Assembly (NCBI GenBank): GCA_016861185.1
Contig: BOKW01000007.1
Location: forward strand, 1 to 64,000
DNA from: Betaproteobacteria bacterium
GTDB lineage: Bacteria > Pseudomonadota > Gammaproteobacteria > Burkholderiales > Burkholderiaceae_F
DNA: 64,000 nt
Reading direction: 5' to 3'
The notes beneath the pieces are model-generated. The model had not been told where the DNA came from. It saw nothing but the letters and a program-made list of their open reading frames with translations, and ran no database searches. The stretch's first letter is position 1. Each line of letters begins with the position of its first letter. Shown here in pieces: positions 43,816 to 52,618 of the stretch. Both the position numbers and the translations under genes were made by a program.

Positions 43816-44228
43816 TCACACCGGCGCAGTTCGACGACTGGCTGCGGCGCTACGGCCGCGCGTGGATCGGCGGCGATCCCGACGCGGTCGTCGCGCTGTT
43901 CACGGACGATGCCGCGTACCACGAAGTGCCGTTCGCGCCGCCGATGGTGGGCGCAGCGGCGATCCGGCACTACTGGACCGTCGGCGCAAAGGACGGCCAG
44001 CGCAACGTGACCTTCGACGCGACGCCGATTGCGCTCGACGGCGACCGCGGCTACGCGCACTGGCGCGCGAGCTTCACGCGCGTGGCCACCGGCGCCTTCG
44101 TCGAGCTCGACGGCGTGCTCGCCGCGCGTTTCGACGACACCGGCCGCTGTCGCGAATTCCGCGAGTGGTGGCACCGGCGCGAGACGCCGTCCGCCGCGTT
44201 GCGCGCGCCGAGCGAGCGCGAAGAGTAG
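43812..44228 (+). CDS. NTF2/SnoaL-like protein
   Basis: This 138-residue soluble protein has the cone-shaped NTF2 fold signature: [46 protein letters not shown], then strands ending REWWHRRE. Family members are small enzymes or binding proteins; no catalytic residues decide a function. Its ATG overlaps the pdxA stop (ATGA), so it is translated with pdxA, and rsmA follows 21 bases later. It is not part of the usual lptD-surA-pdxA-rsmA row and looks like a local insertion. Confidence 0.85.
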   Translation: MITPAQFDDWLRRYGRAWIGGDPDAVVALFTDDAAYHEVPFAPPMVGAAAIRHYWTVGAKDGQRNVTFDATPIALDGDRGYAHWRASFTRVATGAFVELDGVLAARFDDTGRCREFREWWHRRETPSAALRAPSEREE

Positions 44229-44249
44229 GGCGCCGGGCGGCCGGGGTCG

Positions 44250-45035
44250 ATGGAAGGCCACCGCGCGCGCAAGCGCTTCAGCCAGAACTTCCTGCACGAC
44301 GCCCATTACATCGCGCGCATCGTCGACGCGATCGCGCCTGCGCCCGGCGACCGCATCGTCGAGATCGGCCCGGGGCTCGGCGCGCTGACCGCACCGCTCG
44401 TCGAGCGCGCGGGACACGTCACCTGCGTGGAGATCGACCGCGATCTCGCCGCCAGACTGCGCGCGCGGTTTGCGCCGACGCAGCTCACGCTGATCGAAGC
44501 GGACGCGCTGAAGCTCGACTGGCGCGCGCTCGCGCAAGCCGACGCGCGGCCGCTCGCGATCGTCGGCAATCTGCCTTACCACATCTCGACGCCGCTGCTG
44601 TTCGCGCTCGCGCCGCTCGCCGACCGAGTGAGCGCGCAGCACTTCATGCTGCAGAAGGAGGTGGTCGACCGCATCGTCGCCGCGCCGGGCGGCAAGGACT
44701 ACGGCAGGCTGTCGGTGATGCTGCAGTTCCGCTACCGCGTCGCGCGGCTGTTCGTCGTTCCCGCGGGCGCGTTCTCTCCGGCGCCGAAAGTGCAGTCGGC
44801 GATCGTGCGGATGCTGCCGATTCCGCAGGGCGAGCTGCCGCCGGTCGACGCGGACGCCTTCGCGCGCGTGGTCTCCGCCGCATTCGGCCGGCGGCGCAAG
44901 ACGCTGCGCAACGCGCTCGCCGAGCTGCTGCCCGAAGACGCAATCCGCGCGGCCGGCGTCGATCCTTCGGCGCGCGCGGAAACGCTGGCGGTGGAGCACT
45001 TCGTCCGCCTCGCCGCGCGGCTCGACGCCGGCTGA
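44250..45035 (+). CDS. rsmA: RsmA (KsgA), 16S rRNA dimethyladenosine transferase
   Basis: RsmA dimethylates two adjacent adenosines near the 3' end of 16S rRNA. The 261-residue protein starts with [22 protein letters not shown]. Its SAM-binding motif is [19 protein letters not shown] and the catalytic motif is [10 protein letters not shown]. The C-terminal helical domain includes [14 protein letters not shown] weak ribosome site precedes the ATG. Confidence 0.97.
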   Translation: MEGHRARKRFSQNFLHDAHYIARIVDAIAPAPGDRIVEIGPGLGALTAPLVERAGHVTCVEIDRDLAARLRARFAPTQLTLIEADALKLDWRALAQADARPLAIVGNLPYHISTPLLFALAPLADRVSAQHFMLQKEVVDRIVAAPGGKDYGRLSVMLQFRYRVARLFVVPAGAFSPAPKVQSAIVRMLPIPQGELPPVDADAFARVVSAAFGRRRKTLRNALAELLPEDAIRAAGVDPSARAETLAVEHFVRLAARLDAG

Positions 45036-45079
45036 TCGCCGGCGCGCCCGACTGTGCGGCGCAGCCGCCCGGGCGGCGC

Positions 45080-45466
45080 TCAGCGCGCCGCCTCGATCAG
45101 CTCGATCTTGTAGCCGTCGGGGTCCTGCACGAAGGCGATCACGGTCGAGCCGCCTTTGACCGGGCCGGCTTCGCGCGTGACCGTACCGCCGGCCGCCCTG
45201 ATCCGCTCGCACGCGGCGCGCGCGTCGTCGACCGCGATCGCGATGTGGCCGAAAGCGTTGCCCAGCTCGTACCGGTCCACGCCGTAGTTGTAGGTCAGCT
45301 CGAGCACGGCGCCCTCGGACTCGTCGCCGTAGCCGACGAAGGCCAGCGTGTACTTCTGCTCGGGGCGGTCGGTCGTGCGCAGCACCTTCATGCCCATGAC
45401 CTTCGTATAGAAGTCGATCGACCGCTGCAGGTCGCCAACGCGCAGCATGGTGTGGAGGATTCTCAT
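45080..45466 (-). CDS. gloA: GloA, lactoylglutathione lyase (glyoxalase I)
   Basis: This metalloenzyme detoxifies methylglyoxal with glutathione. The 128-residue protein starts [30 protein letters not shown] and contains [24 protein letters not shown] and [15 protein letters not shown], the metal-ligand motifs. It lies convergent with rsmA. A TACACT-CGCCC element at 45499-45504 on the minus strand may be its -10. Confidence 0.95.
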   Translation of the reverse strand: MRILHTMLRVGDLQRSIDFYTKVMGMKVLRTTDRPEQKYTLAFVGYGDESEGAVLELTYNYGVDRYELGNAFGHIAIAVDDARAACERIRAAGGTVTREAGPVKGGSTVIAFVQDPDGYKIELIEAAR

Positions 45467-45688
45467 CGGAAGGGCCAGGCGATGACGGAGGCAGGGCGAG
45501 TGTAGTCCGCTGCGGTGCGGGCGGACGCTGCGCGGCTGCGCCGGCGCATGGGTGCGCGCCGTCGTCGTCATACGGGGTAAGCCTTAGCAGGTAAGCGGGA
45601 GACGCAGCCGGCGGCGAAGGTTCTATGTTGACGCGCCCATCGCGCCGCCGCCGGCGCGCCTTACCCACCGCAATCGAAGGAGGTCCCG

Positions 45689-46912
45689 ATGGATGACTCG
45701 CGCCGCTCGTTCCTTGCTCGCGTCGCCGGTACCGGCGCGATCGTTGCACTCGCCGATCCGCCGCTGGTCTTCGCGCAGGCGCCGGCGCCGGCCGCACCCG
45801 AACCGGTGATCCCGGGCACCGTGTCCAACGCCGACGTGCTGAAAGGCAAGGACATGTCGGTCTTCAAGGTCCATTCGGAACGTCCGCTGACCGGCAGCGT
45901 CCCCGCGGAAGCGCACGACTTCGACGCGACGCCGACCGACCGAATGTTCGTCCGCAACAACCTGCTGACGCCCGATATCGACGCGTCCCAGCATCGGCTG
46001 TCGATCAAAGGGCTCGTCGACAAGGAACTGACGTTCTCGGTCGACGAGCTGAAGCGTTCGTTCAGGGCGGTCACGCTGCAGGCGATGCTCGAATGCGCCG
46101 GTTCGGGACGGACGGGCTTTCAGCCGACGCCGCGCGGCACGCCCTGGTTGGTGACGGGCGGCATGGGCTGTCCGAAGTGGACCGGAGTACGCCTTGCCGA
46201 CGTGCTGCGCGCCGCCGGCGTCAAGGCGAACGCGGTGCACGTTGCGGGGCAGGGCGCGGACTTCGGCGCGGTGCCGACGCTGGCACCGGTGATCCGTTCG
46301 ATCCCGATGTCGAAAGCGATGGAGGAGAACACGCTGATCGCCTGGGACATGAACGGCGCGCCGCTGCCCAAGGTCCACGGCTATCCGATCCGCCTGCTGG
46401 TGCCCGGCTGGGCCGGTTCGGCGTCGACCAAATGGCTGCACACGCTGACCGTGCTGGATGCGCCATTCAAGGGCACCTACATGGACGACAGCTACCGGAT
46501 TCCGCGCTACCCGGTCGCGCCCGGCGAACGGATGCCGAAGGACGCCGTCTCGACCGAGGCCTGGCCGGTGAAGTCGATCATCACCGCGCCGGCGCCGAAC
46601 GCGAAGTTCCGCGTCGGCGAGCCGATCCTCGTGCGCGGCAAGGCCTGGGTCGGCGAAGGCGCGATCGAGCGCGTCGAGATCTCGCTCGACGAAGGCGTGA
46701 CGTGGCAGGCCGCGCAGCTCGATCCGCGTGGCGACAAGTACGCGTGGCGCGGCTTCCGCTTCCTGCACCGCCCGCAGCGCCCCGGCTATCAGACCTTCCT
46801 CGCGCGCGCATGGGACGACAAGGGCAACGCGCAACCGCTGGTGTCGCCGTGGAATCCGCTCGGCTACTTCTGGAACGGCGTGCATCGGGTCGGCGTCTCG
46901 GTCGAGGCCTGA
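45689..46912 (+). CDS. Molybdenum sulfite dehydrogenase (SorA/SoxC family)
   Basis: This is a periplasmic molybdopterin enzyme of the sulfite oxidase family, 407 residues. The N-terminus SRRSFLARVAG followed by a hydrophobic stretch is a Tat-type signal. The moco-ligand cysteine is Cys 136 in LECAGSGR; other family features are VGAW-like VPGWAGSASTKWL and the C-terminal dimer domain (ERVEISLDEGVTWQAAQL, FLARAWDDKGNAQP). GGAGG lies upstream of the ATG. The cytochrome gene next to it is the probable electron acceptor. SorA and SoxC cannot be separated by motif; no other sox gene is in the window. Confidence 0.9.
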   Translation: MDDSRRSFLARVAGTGAIVALADPPLVFAQAPAPAAPEPVIPGTVSNADVLKGKDMSVFKVHSERPLTGSVPAEAHDFDATPTDRMFVRNNLLTPDIDASQHRLSIKGLVDKELTFSVDELKRSFRAVTLQAMLECAGSGRTGFQPTPRGTPWLVTGGMGCPKWTGVRLADVLRAAGVKANAVHVAGQGADFGAVPTLAPVIRSIPMSKAMEENTLIAWDMNGAPLPKVHGYPIRLLVPGWAGSASTKWLHTLTVLDAPFKGTYMDDSYRIPRYPVAPGERMPKDAVSTEAWPVKSIITAPAPNAKFRVGEPILVRGKAWVGEGAIERVEISLDEGVTWQAAQLDPRGDKYAWRGFRFLHRPQRPGYQTFLARAWDDKGNAQPLVSPWNPLGYFWNGVHRVGVSVEA

Positions 46913-46913
46913 A

Positions 46914-47486
46914 GTGCGGGCCGCAAGCGCGCTGACGCTGGCGGTCGCGCTCGCGGCGCTCGCGACCGCAGCCGTACCGCGCGAGCTCACGTCGGGACCG
47001 GGCGCCGGTCTGACGGCCGCGCGTTGCGCCATCTGCCACGACCTCGAGCACATCCTGCGCTCGCGGCTTTCGCGCGGCGAGTGGGAGGACGTGCTCGCGA
47101 ACATGCGCCAGCGCGGCATGCCGCCGCTGGCCGACGACGAGCAGCGCGTGATCCTCGACTATCTCGCCGCGTATTACGGCCGCGATCCGGCGCCGCCCGC
47201 CGCGCCGGATACGTTCGCTGCCGGCGGGGGCGATCCAGTCGCAAAGATGCTCGACGCACACGCGTGCAACGGCTGCCATACGGTCGACCGCAAGCTGGTC
47301 GGGCCGGCCTTCCGCGATATCGCTGCGAAGTACGCGGCGGATGCCGGCGCGGCGGCGCGGCTCGCGGCCAAGATCCGCAGCGGCGGCGCCGGCGCTTGGG
47401 GCGACGTGCCGATGCCGCCGAACCCGAAGCTTTCCGAAGCCGACGCGCTGGCGCTCGCGCGCTGGGTCCTCGACCGCAAGCAGTGA
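46914..47486 (+). CDS. Diheme c-type cytochrome partner of the sulfite dehydrogenase
   Basis: The 190-residue exported protein has a hydrophobic leader (VRAASALTLAVALAALATAA). Two heme-binding motifs are present: CAICH (38-42) and CNGCH (118-122). The C-terminal half is a class I cytochrome domain ending MPPNPKLSEADALALARWVLD, with a likely axial methionine. The GTG start at 46914 is one base past the dehydrogenase stop, so the two are co-translated. SorB in Starkeya is monoheme and SoxD is longer; this protein is intermediate. Confidence 0.88.
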   Translation: MRAASALTLAVALAALATAAVPRELTSGPGAGLTAARCAICHDLEHILRSRLSRGEWEDVLANMRQRGMPPLADDEQRVILDYLAAYYGRDPAPPAAPDTFAAGGGDPVAKMLDAHACNGCHTVDRKLVGPAFRDIAAKYAADAGAAARLAAKIRSGGAGAWGDVPMPPNPKLSEADALALARWVLDRKQ

Positions 47487-47510
47487 ACCGCCGGCGCCCG
47501 ACCGTCCGCG

Positions 47511-48347
47511 TCAAACGGGCAGCGACGCGATATCGACGCCCTTGATCTCGTCGCGCGCGGCTTCGAACCCCGGCAGCAGCTGCGCAACGGCGCTCCAGAA
47601 GCGCGGGCTGTGGTTCATTTCCTTCAGGTGCGCCAGTTCGTGCGCGACGACGTAGTCGATCACCGGCAGCGCGAAGTGCACCAGCCGCCAATTTAGCCGG
47701 ATGCGCCCGTCGTGCGTGCACGAACCCCATTGCGAGCGCGCCGACGACAGCGACCACGCGGCGGGTTTCACGTCCACGCGCGCAGCGAGCAGCCCGAGCC
47801 GTTCGCCGAGCACGCGCTTGGCCTCGGACTGCAGCCACGCCTGCACGGCGTCCTTGACCTGCGGCTCGGCCGCCTCCGGCGGCAGCGCGACGTGCAGCTC
47901 GCGGCGCGGTTCGGTGTCGACGAGCCGCGTGCCGGCGGCGTCGGCGCGCAGCCGCAGCACGAGCGGCCGGCCGAGATAAGGCAGCGTTCCGCCGTCGGCG
48001 AAGTGCACTTCGGGCAGGCTGCGCTTGGCGCGCCACTCGCGCCATTCGGCGAGCTTGGCGCGGATCCAGCGTTCCTTTTCGACGATCGCCGCCTCGATCT
48101 CGGCGAGCCGCACCCAGCGCGGCGCGCTGACGGTGAGCCCGCCGTCGTCGATCTGAAAGCCGATCGTGCGGCGTTTGGCACGGCGCAGGCGGTAGCCGAT
48201 CGCATGGCCGCCGACGTGAAGCTGTCGCGTGCGCTGCGCCGGTTCGGAGTTCGGCTGTTCGGGAGGGAGCGGAGACGCGGGTTCGGCGCTCGGGAAGTCG
48301 AACGCCAGACTGAGCTGTTGCGCCGTATTGGTCAGGGCTCTTTTCAA
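47511..48347 (-). CDS. YgjP/SprT-like zinc metallopeptidase
   Basis: This protein of the DUF45 (YgjP) family has 278 residues. The zinc motif is VVAHELAHLKEMNHSPRFW, with HExxH-like HELAH and a third histidine. RTIGFQIDDGGLTVSAPRWVRLAEIEAAIVEKERWI is the typical N-terminal part, and RSQWGSCTHDGRIRLNWRL is the family core. The start MKRALTNTAQQLSLAFDF adds a disordered proline-rich lead. It lies four bases after plsC. The substrate is unknown for the family. Confidence 0.9.
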   Translation of the reverse strand: MKRALTNTAQQLSLAFDFPSAEPASPLPPEQPNSEPAQRTRQLHVGGHAIGYRLRRAKRRTIGFQIDDGGLTVSAPRWVRLAEIEAAIVEKERWIRAKLAEWREWRAKRSLPEVHFADGGTLPYLGRPLVLRLRADAAGTRLVDTEPRRELHVALPPEAAEPQVKDAVQAWLQSEAKRVLGERLGLLAARVDVKPAAWSLSSARSQWGSCTHDGRIRLNWRLVHFALPVIDYVVAHELAHLKEMNHSPRFWSAVAQLLPGFEAARDEIKGVDIASLPV

Positions 48348-48351
48348 GCGC

Positions 48352-49152
48352 CTAGCGATCGATCGGTGCCTGTCGCTCGGGTTCGCTCGCGGCGTCGCGC
48401 TCGTTGCCGCGCGCCGCCGGAACGTAGGGTCCGCCGTAGCGATGCGGCGCCAGCCGCCGCATCTCGCTTTCGATCCAGGATTCTACAAGCGCGGATAGCT
48501 CGTCGGCGCTTTTTCCCGCGGGATCGATCGGCGGTCCGATCGAGACGGTGATTTCGCCCGCGCGCCGGATCAGCGGGCCGCGCGGCCAGCACTCGCCGGA
48601 GTTCACCGCGATCGGAATCACCGGCGTGCCGGTGCGCACCGCGAGCCGCGCACCGCCCGTCTTGTAGCGCTTCGTCGAGCCGGGCGGCGTGCGCGTGCCC
48701 TCGGGGAAGATCACGATCCACCAGCCGTCGCGCAGCAGCGCGGTGCCCTGGCGGACGACCTGCTCGAACGCATCCTGCCCGCGCGAGCGGTCGATGTTGA
48801 TCATGCCGAGCGAGGCGATGCCCCAGCCGAAGAACGGGATCCAGTGCAGTTCGCGCTTGTAGACGAACGACAGGCGCCGCGGCAGGAAGCTCGGCAGCCA
48901 GAACGTCTCCCACGTCGACTGGTGCTTCGGCAGCACGATCGCGGGACCGTCGGGCAGGTTGTCCCAGCCTTCGACGCGCCAGCGCACGCCGCAGATCGCG
49001 CGCGCGGCGCGGATCGCGAGCCGCGTCCACATCACGGCGAGCTTGTAGCGCACCGCGGGCGGCGTAACCCACGAGGCGACAACGACGAACGACCACGGCG
49101 CGACCGTGATCGTCATCACGAGCAGGTACAGGATCGCGCGCAGGCGGCTCAT
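48352..49152 (-). CDS. plsC: PlsC, 1-acyl-glycerol-3-phosphate acyltransferase
   Basis: PlsC makes phosphatidic acid at the inner membrane. The 266-residue protein has an N-terminal membrane helix (ILYLLVMTITVAPWSFVVVASW) and the acyltransferase motifs KHQSTWETF (HX4E, a common variant of HX4D), INIDRSRG, FPEGTRT and VIPIAVNSG. It lies between glyS and the YgjP-like gene. In Burkholderia gmhB normally sits between glyS and plsC; only 19 bases separate them here. Confidence 0.93.
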   Translation of the reverse strand: MSRLRAILYLLVMTITVAPWSFVVVASWVTPPAVRYKLAVMWTRLAIRAARAICGVRWRVEGWDNLPDGPAIVLPKHQSTWETFWLPSFLPRRLSFVYKRELHWIPFFGWGIASLGMINIDRSRGQDAFEQVVRQGTALLRDGWWIVIFPEGTRTPPGSTKRYKTGGARLAVRTGTPVIPIAVNSGECWPRGPLIRRAGEITVSIGPPIDPAGKSADELSALVESWIESEMRRLAPHRYGGPYVPAARGNERDAASEPERQAPIDR

Positions 49153-49171
49153 CGGGGCGCGCGCGCTCGAT

Positions 49172-51298
49172 TCAGCCGGCCGCCAGCAGCGACAGGTCGG
49201 CGACGCGGTTCATCGTCGCGCGCAGCGCGGCGAGCAGCGCGAGCCGGTTGTCGCGGATGCGCGCATCCTCGACGTTGACCATCACGTCGTCGAAGAACGC
49301 ATCGACGGGCAGCTTCAGCGGCGCGAGCGACTTGAGCATGCCGGCATAGTCGCCCTGCGCGAAACGCTGCTCCGCGATCGGCCGCACCTGCTCGAACGCC
49401 GCGGCGAGCGCCTTTTCGGCCGGCTCGAACAGCAGCGAAGGATCGAAGCTCGCGGGCACGGCGCCTGCCTTCTTCAGGATGTTGCCGATGCGCTTGTTCG
49501 CCGCGGTGAGGCTCTCCGCTTCCGGCAGCTTCATGAACGCGCGGACCGCTGCAAGCTGCGCCGGCACGACGTCGATGCGCGTCGGCGCAAGCGATACGAC
49601 GGCTTCGACTTCGTTGGCCGAGTAGCCCTGCTCGCGCAGCAGGCCGCGCAGGCGGTCGTAGATGAACGACGCGACTTCTCCGGTCGCGGCGGCATAGGCC
49701 TTGGCCACGGAGAACGAGCCCTCGGCGATCGCGAGCAGGCGATCGAGCGCGATGTCGAGCCGCTTTTCCATCAGCATCCGCAGCACGCCGATCGCGTGCC
49801 GGCGTAACGCGAACGGGTCCTTGTCCCCGGTCGGCTTCTCGCCGACGCCGAACAGACCGACGAGCGTTTCGAGCTTGTCTGCGAGCGCGACGCAGGTGCC
49901 GACCCTCGACGCCGGCAAGGCGTCATCGGCGAAGCGCGGCCGGTAGTGCTCCTCGATCGCGTTGGCGACGTCGGGCGCTTCGCCGTCGTGCTGCGCGTAG
50001 TAGCGGCCCATGATGCCCTGCAGCTCGGGGAACTCGCCGACCATCAGCGTGCGCAGGTCGGCTTTGGCGAGCCGCGCGGCGCGCTCGACGTGCGTCTCGT
50101 CGACGCCGAGCGCCTTCGCGATCTCGACGGCGATGCCGGTGACGCGCTCGACGCGCTCGAGCTGCGAGCCGAGCTTGTTGTGATAGACGACGCTCGCCAG
50201 CCCCGGGATGCGCGATTCGAGCGTGGCCTTGCGGTCCTGGTCGTAGAAGAACTTCGCGTCCGCCAGCCGCGCGCGCACGACGCGCGCGTTGCCGGCGACG
50301 ATCGCCGACGGATCGTCGGTCTGCAGGTGCGACACCAGCAGGAAGCGGTTCAGCAACTTGCCGTTCGCATCCATCAGCGCGAAGTACTTCTGGTTCTGCT
50401 GCATCGTCAGGATCAGGCACTCCTGCGGCACGGCGAGGAACTCGGCCTCGAAGCCAGATTCGTAGACGACCGGCCATTCGACCAGCGCGGTGACTTCGTC
50501 GAGCAGCGCCGCCGGCATCACCGCTTGCGCGCCGAGTTTCGCCGCGGCGGCGGTGACCAGCTCGGCGATGCGCGCGCGGCGCGCCTCGAACGAGGCGATC
50601 ACGCGCCCTTCGCGTTCGAGCTGCTCGGCGTAGGTGTCGGCCGAGTGCACGGCGATCTCGCCCTGCGACAGGAAGCGATGGCCGAAAGTCTTCGTGCCGC
50701 CGATCAGGCCGAGCGCCTGCACCGGCAGCGGCTGATGGCCGTGCAGGGCGACCAGCCGATGTGCGGGCCGCACGAACTGCACGGTCGTGCCGTCGGCAAG
50801 CTGGTAGCTCATGATCTTCGGAATCGGCAGCTTCGCGATCGTCTCGTCGAGCGCCGCCTGCAGCTCTGTGATCAGCGGCTGCCCGGCGGCCACGCTCTTC
50901 AGGAACACCGACTCGGCCTTGCCGTCGTTCTCCACCAGCAGCGCATCGGGCCCTTCGTGCGTACCGATCGCGAGCTTGGCGAGATGCCCGCGGCCGAGCG
51001 ATTCGAGCTTCTTGAGGAAGGCTGCGGTCCAGTTCTTCGCCTTGTCCTGCGCGACCGCGAGCGGCATCAACTTCTGCTTGAACGGCTGGTCGGCCGACCT
51101 GGCCGCGACGTGCGTGATGTGCACGCCGAGCCGGCGCGGCGAGCCGAACACGGTGACGCGGCTGTCGGGCGCGAGGAACTGCAGGCTGCGCAGCCCCTGC
51201 TCGATGCCGGCCGCAAACGCCTCCGAAAGCGTCTTCAGCGCCTTCGGCGGCAGCTCTTCGGTGTGCAGTTCGATCAGCAGATTGGCGGGGTGTGCCAC
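49172..51298 (-). CDS. glyS: GlyS, glycyl-tRNA synthetase beta subunit
   Basis: This is the beta chain of the tetrameric bacterial glycyl-tRNA synthetase. The 708-residue protein starts NLLIELHTEELPPKALKTLSEAFA. It contains IMSYQLADGTTVQFVRPAHRLVALHG, the HD-like RYYAQHDGEAPDVANAIEEHY, and the C-terminal anticodon-binding part ending FFDDVMVNVEDARIRDNRLALLAALR. The length is normal. It pairs with glyQ, 95 bases upstream; the gap contains an inverted repeat. Confidence 0.97.
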   Translation of the reverse strand: MAHPANLLIELHTEELPPKALKTLSEAFAAGIEQGLRSLQFLAPDSRVTVFGSPRRLGVHITHVAARSADQPFKQKLMPLAVAQDKAKNWTAAFLKKLESLGRGHLAKLAIGTHEGPDALLVENDGKAESVFLKSVAAGQPLITELQAALDETIAKLPIPKIMSYQLADGTTVQFVRPAHRLVALHGHQPLPVQALGLIGGTKTFGHRFLSQGEIAVHSADTYAEQLEREGRVIASFEARRARIAELVTAAAAKLGAQAVMPAALLDEVTALVEWPVVYESGFEAEFLAVPQECLILTMQQNQKYFALMDANGKLLNRFLLVSHLQTDDPSAIVAGNARVVRARLADAKFFYDQDRKATLESRIPGLASVVYHNKLGSQLERVERVTGIAVEIAKALGVDETHVERAARLAKADLRTLMVGEFPELQGIMGRYYAQHDGEAPDVANAIEEHYRPRFADDALPASRVGTCVALADKLETLVGLFGVGEKPTGDKDPFALRRHAIGVLRMLMEKRLDIALDRLLAIAEGSFSVAKAYAAATGEVASFIYDRLRGLLREQGYSANEVEAVVSLAPTRIDVVPAQLAAVRAFMKLPEAESLTAANKRIGNILKKAGAVPASFDPSLLFEPAEKALAAAFEQVRPIAEQRFAQGDYAGMLKSLAPLKLPVDAFFDDVMVNVEDARIRDNRLALLAALRATMNRVADLSLLAAG

Positions 51299-51318
51299 TT
51301 CGATGAGCCTTGATTAGC

Positions 51319-51381
51319 CACCGAGACACGGAGAGCACAGAGATCTGACTTGCACTTCTCCGTGTTCTCCGTGTCTCGGTG
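51319..51381. repeat. CACCGAGACACGGAGA inverted repeat
   Basis: CACCGAGACACGGAGAGCAC (51319-51338) is mirrored by GTGTTCTCCGTGTCTCGGTG (51362-51381), with CTTCTCC just before the second arm. The arms differ at one position over 20 bases. The element fills the glyQ-glyS gap, so the joint mRNA would carry a long hairpin between two subunits needed in equal amounts. No T-run follows. Confidence 0.75.
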
Positions 51382-51393
51382 TTGAAAACGTTC

Positions 51394-52311
51394 TCACGCC
51401 GCGGCCCTGCGGTCGGCTTCGGCGAGCATCGGGAAACCGAGCCGTTCGCGCGACTCGTAGTAGCTCTGCGCGACCGCGCGGGCAAGCGCGCGGATGCGGC
51501 CGATGTAGGCGGCGCGTTCGGTCACGCTGATCGCGCCGCGCGCGTCCAGCAAGTTGAACGTGTGGCCGGCTTTCAGCACCATTTCGTAGGCGGGCAGCGC
51601 GAGCTGCGCGTCCATCAGGCGCTTCGCTTCGGCCTCGAACAGGTTGAACTGGGCGAGCAGCACCTGCGGATCGCTCGCTTCGAAGTTGTACCTGCTCTGC
51701 TCGACTTCGTTCTGATGGAACACGTCGCCGTAGCGCAGCACCTTCTCGACGCCGCGGTCGCGCCACTTCGTGTAGACGAGGTCGAACACGTTGTCGACGT
51801 CCTGCAGGTACATCGTCAGCCGTTCGAGGCCGTAGGTGATCTCGCCGGTGATCGGCCTGCATTCGAGCCCGCCGACCTGCTGGAAGTAGGTGAACTGCGT
51901 GATCTCCATGCCGTTCATCCACACTTCCCAGCCCAACCCCCACGCGCCCAGCGTCGGGTTCTCCCAGTTGTCCTCGACGAAGCGGATGTCGTTTTTCCTC
52001 GTGTCGATGCCGAGCGCCGCGAGCGAACCGAGGTAAAGCTCGATGATCTCCGGCGGCGAAGGCTTCAGCACGACCTGATACTGGTGATGCTGGTGCAGGC
52101 GGTTCGGGTTCTCGCCGTAGCGTGCGTCCTTCGGCCGGCGCGACGGCTGCACGTAGCCGGCGCGCCACGGCTCCGGGCCGATCGCGCGCAGGAAGGTCGC
52201 GGTGTGCGAAGTGCCGGCCCCGACTTCGAGGTCGATCGGCTGCAGCAACGCGCAGCCCTGCTGGTTCCAGTAGGTCTGCAGGCGGAGGATGGCTTCCTGG
52301 AACGTGATCAT
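51394..52311 (-). CDS. glyQ: GlyQ, glycyl-tRNA synthetase alpha subunit
   Basis: This is the catalytic class II alpha chain, 305 residues. It starts [49 protein letters not shown] and contains [34 protein letters not shown] and [24 protein letters not shown], all diagnostic. The frame extends 95 codons further but that part belongs to the upstream repeat element; ATG at 52311 is the family start. A TAGAAT-CGCGCCC promoter element lies upstream. Confidence 0.97.
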   Translation of the reverse strand: MITFQEAILRLQTYWNQQGCALLQPIDLEVGAGTSHTATFLRAIGPEPWRAGYVQPSRRPKDARYGENPNRLHQHHQYQVVLKPSPPEIIELYLGSLAALGIDTRKNDIRFVEDNWENPTLGAWGLGWEVWMNGMEITQFTYFQQVGGLECRPITGEITYGLERLTMYLQDVDNVFDLVYTKWRDRGVEKVLRYGDVFHQNEVEQSRYNFEASDPQVLLAQFNLFEAEAKRLMDAQLALPAYEMVLKAGHTFNLLDARGAISVTERAAYIGRIRALARAVAQSYYESRERLGFPMLAEADRRAAA

Positions 52312-52343
52312 CGCGGCTCGGCTCGCTCTTGCGGCAGGGCGCG

Positions 52344-52349
52344 ATTCTA
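52344..52349 (-). promoter_or_regulatory. Possible glyQ -10 element abutting the palindromic element
   Basis: On the minus strand TAGAAT is followed by CGCGCCC, as in the tonB and tRNA-Lys promoters, giving a leader of about 26 bases. The next base upstream (52350) is the first base of the 269-bp palindromic element. The -35 position therefore falls inside that element (CGAATT), which is not a good hexamer. Confidence 0.45.
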
Positions 52350-52618
52350 AGAGCTTATCCGCCAGTAATTCGTGCGTGCGACGGGCGTCTGCGGCCCGCA
52401 GGGCTAGGCGCGAGGAGCGCGGTTGGGCCGGCCCCAACAAGCGACGAGCAACAACGCCATGCGGGCCGCAGACCCCCGTCCCGCAGGGTTGCCGCCAGAA
52501 AGCCCGCCTGCGTTGTTGCGCGGCTTGGCCGTAGGCCGAGCTACTGTCCTGCGCCGCGCGCCTAGCACCCGGGCTTTCTGGCGGCAACGCACGCACGAAT
52601 TACTGGCGGATAAGCTCT
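52350..52618. mobile_element. MITE-like 269-bp nested palindromic element
   Basis: Perfect 31-bp terminal inverted repeats lie at 52350-52380 and 52588-52618, starting AGAGCTTATCCGCCAG. Three more inverted pairs are nested inside: a 14-bp pair (52387-52400 with 52460-52473), a 9-bp CAACAACGC pair (52449-52457 with 52510-52518) and a perfect 19-bp pair (52488-52506 with 52570-52588). No open frame in it looks coding. No clear target duplication is visible. The right end supplies two bases of the lnt stop codon. It could be a non-autonomous transposable element or a structured RNA. Confidence 0.75.

Noticed and set aside
48352..49152. PlsC with a mutated catalytic motif (HX4E instead of HX4D)
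   Set aside because: KHQSTWE-type motifs are common among proteobacterial PlsC proteins and the other motifs are intact, so loss of function is not suggested.
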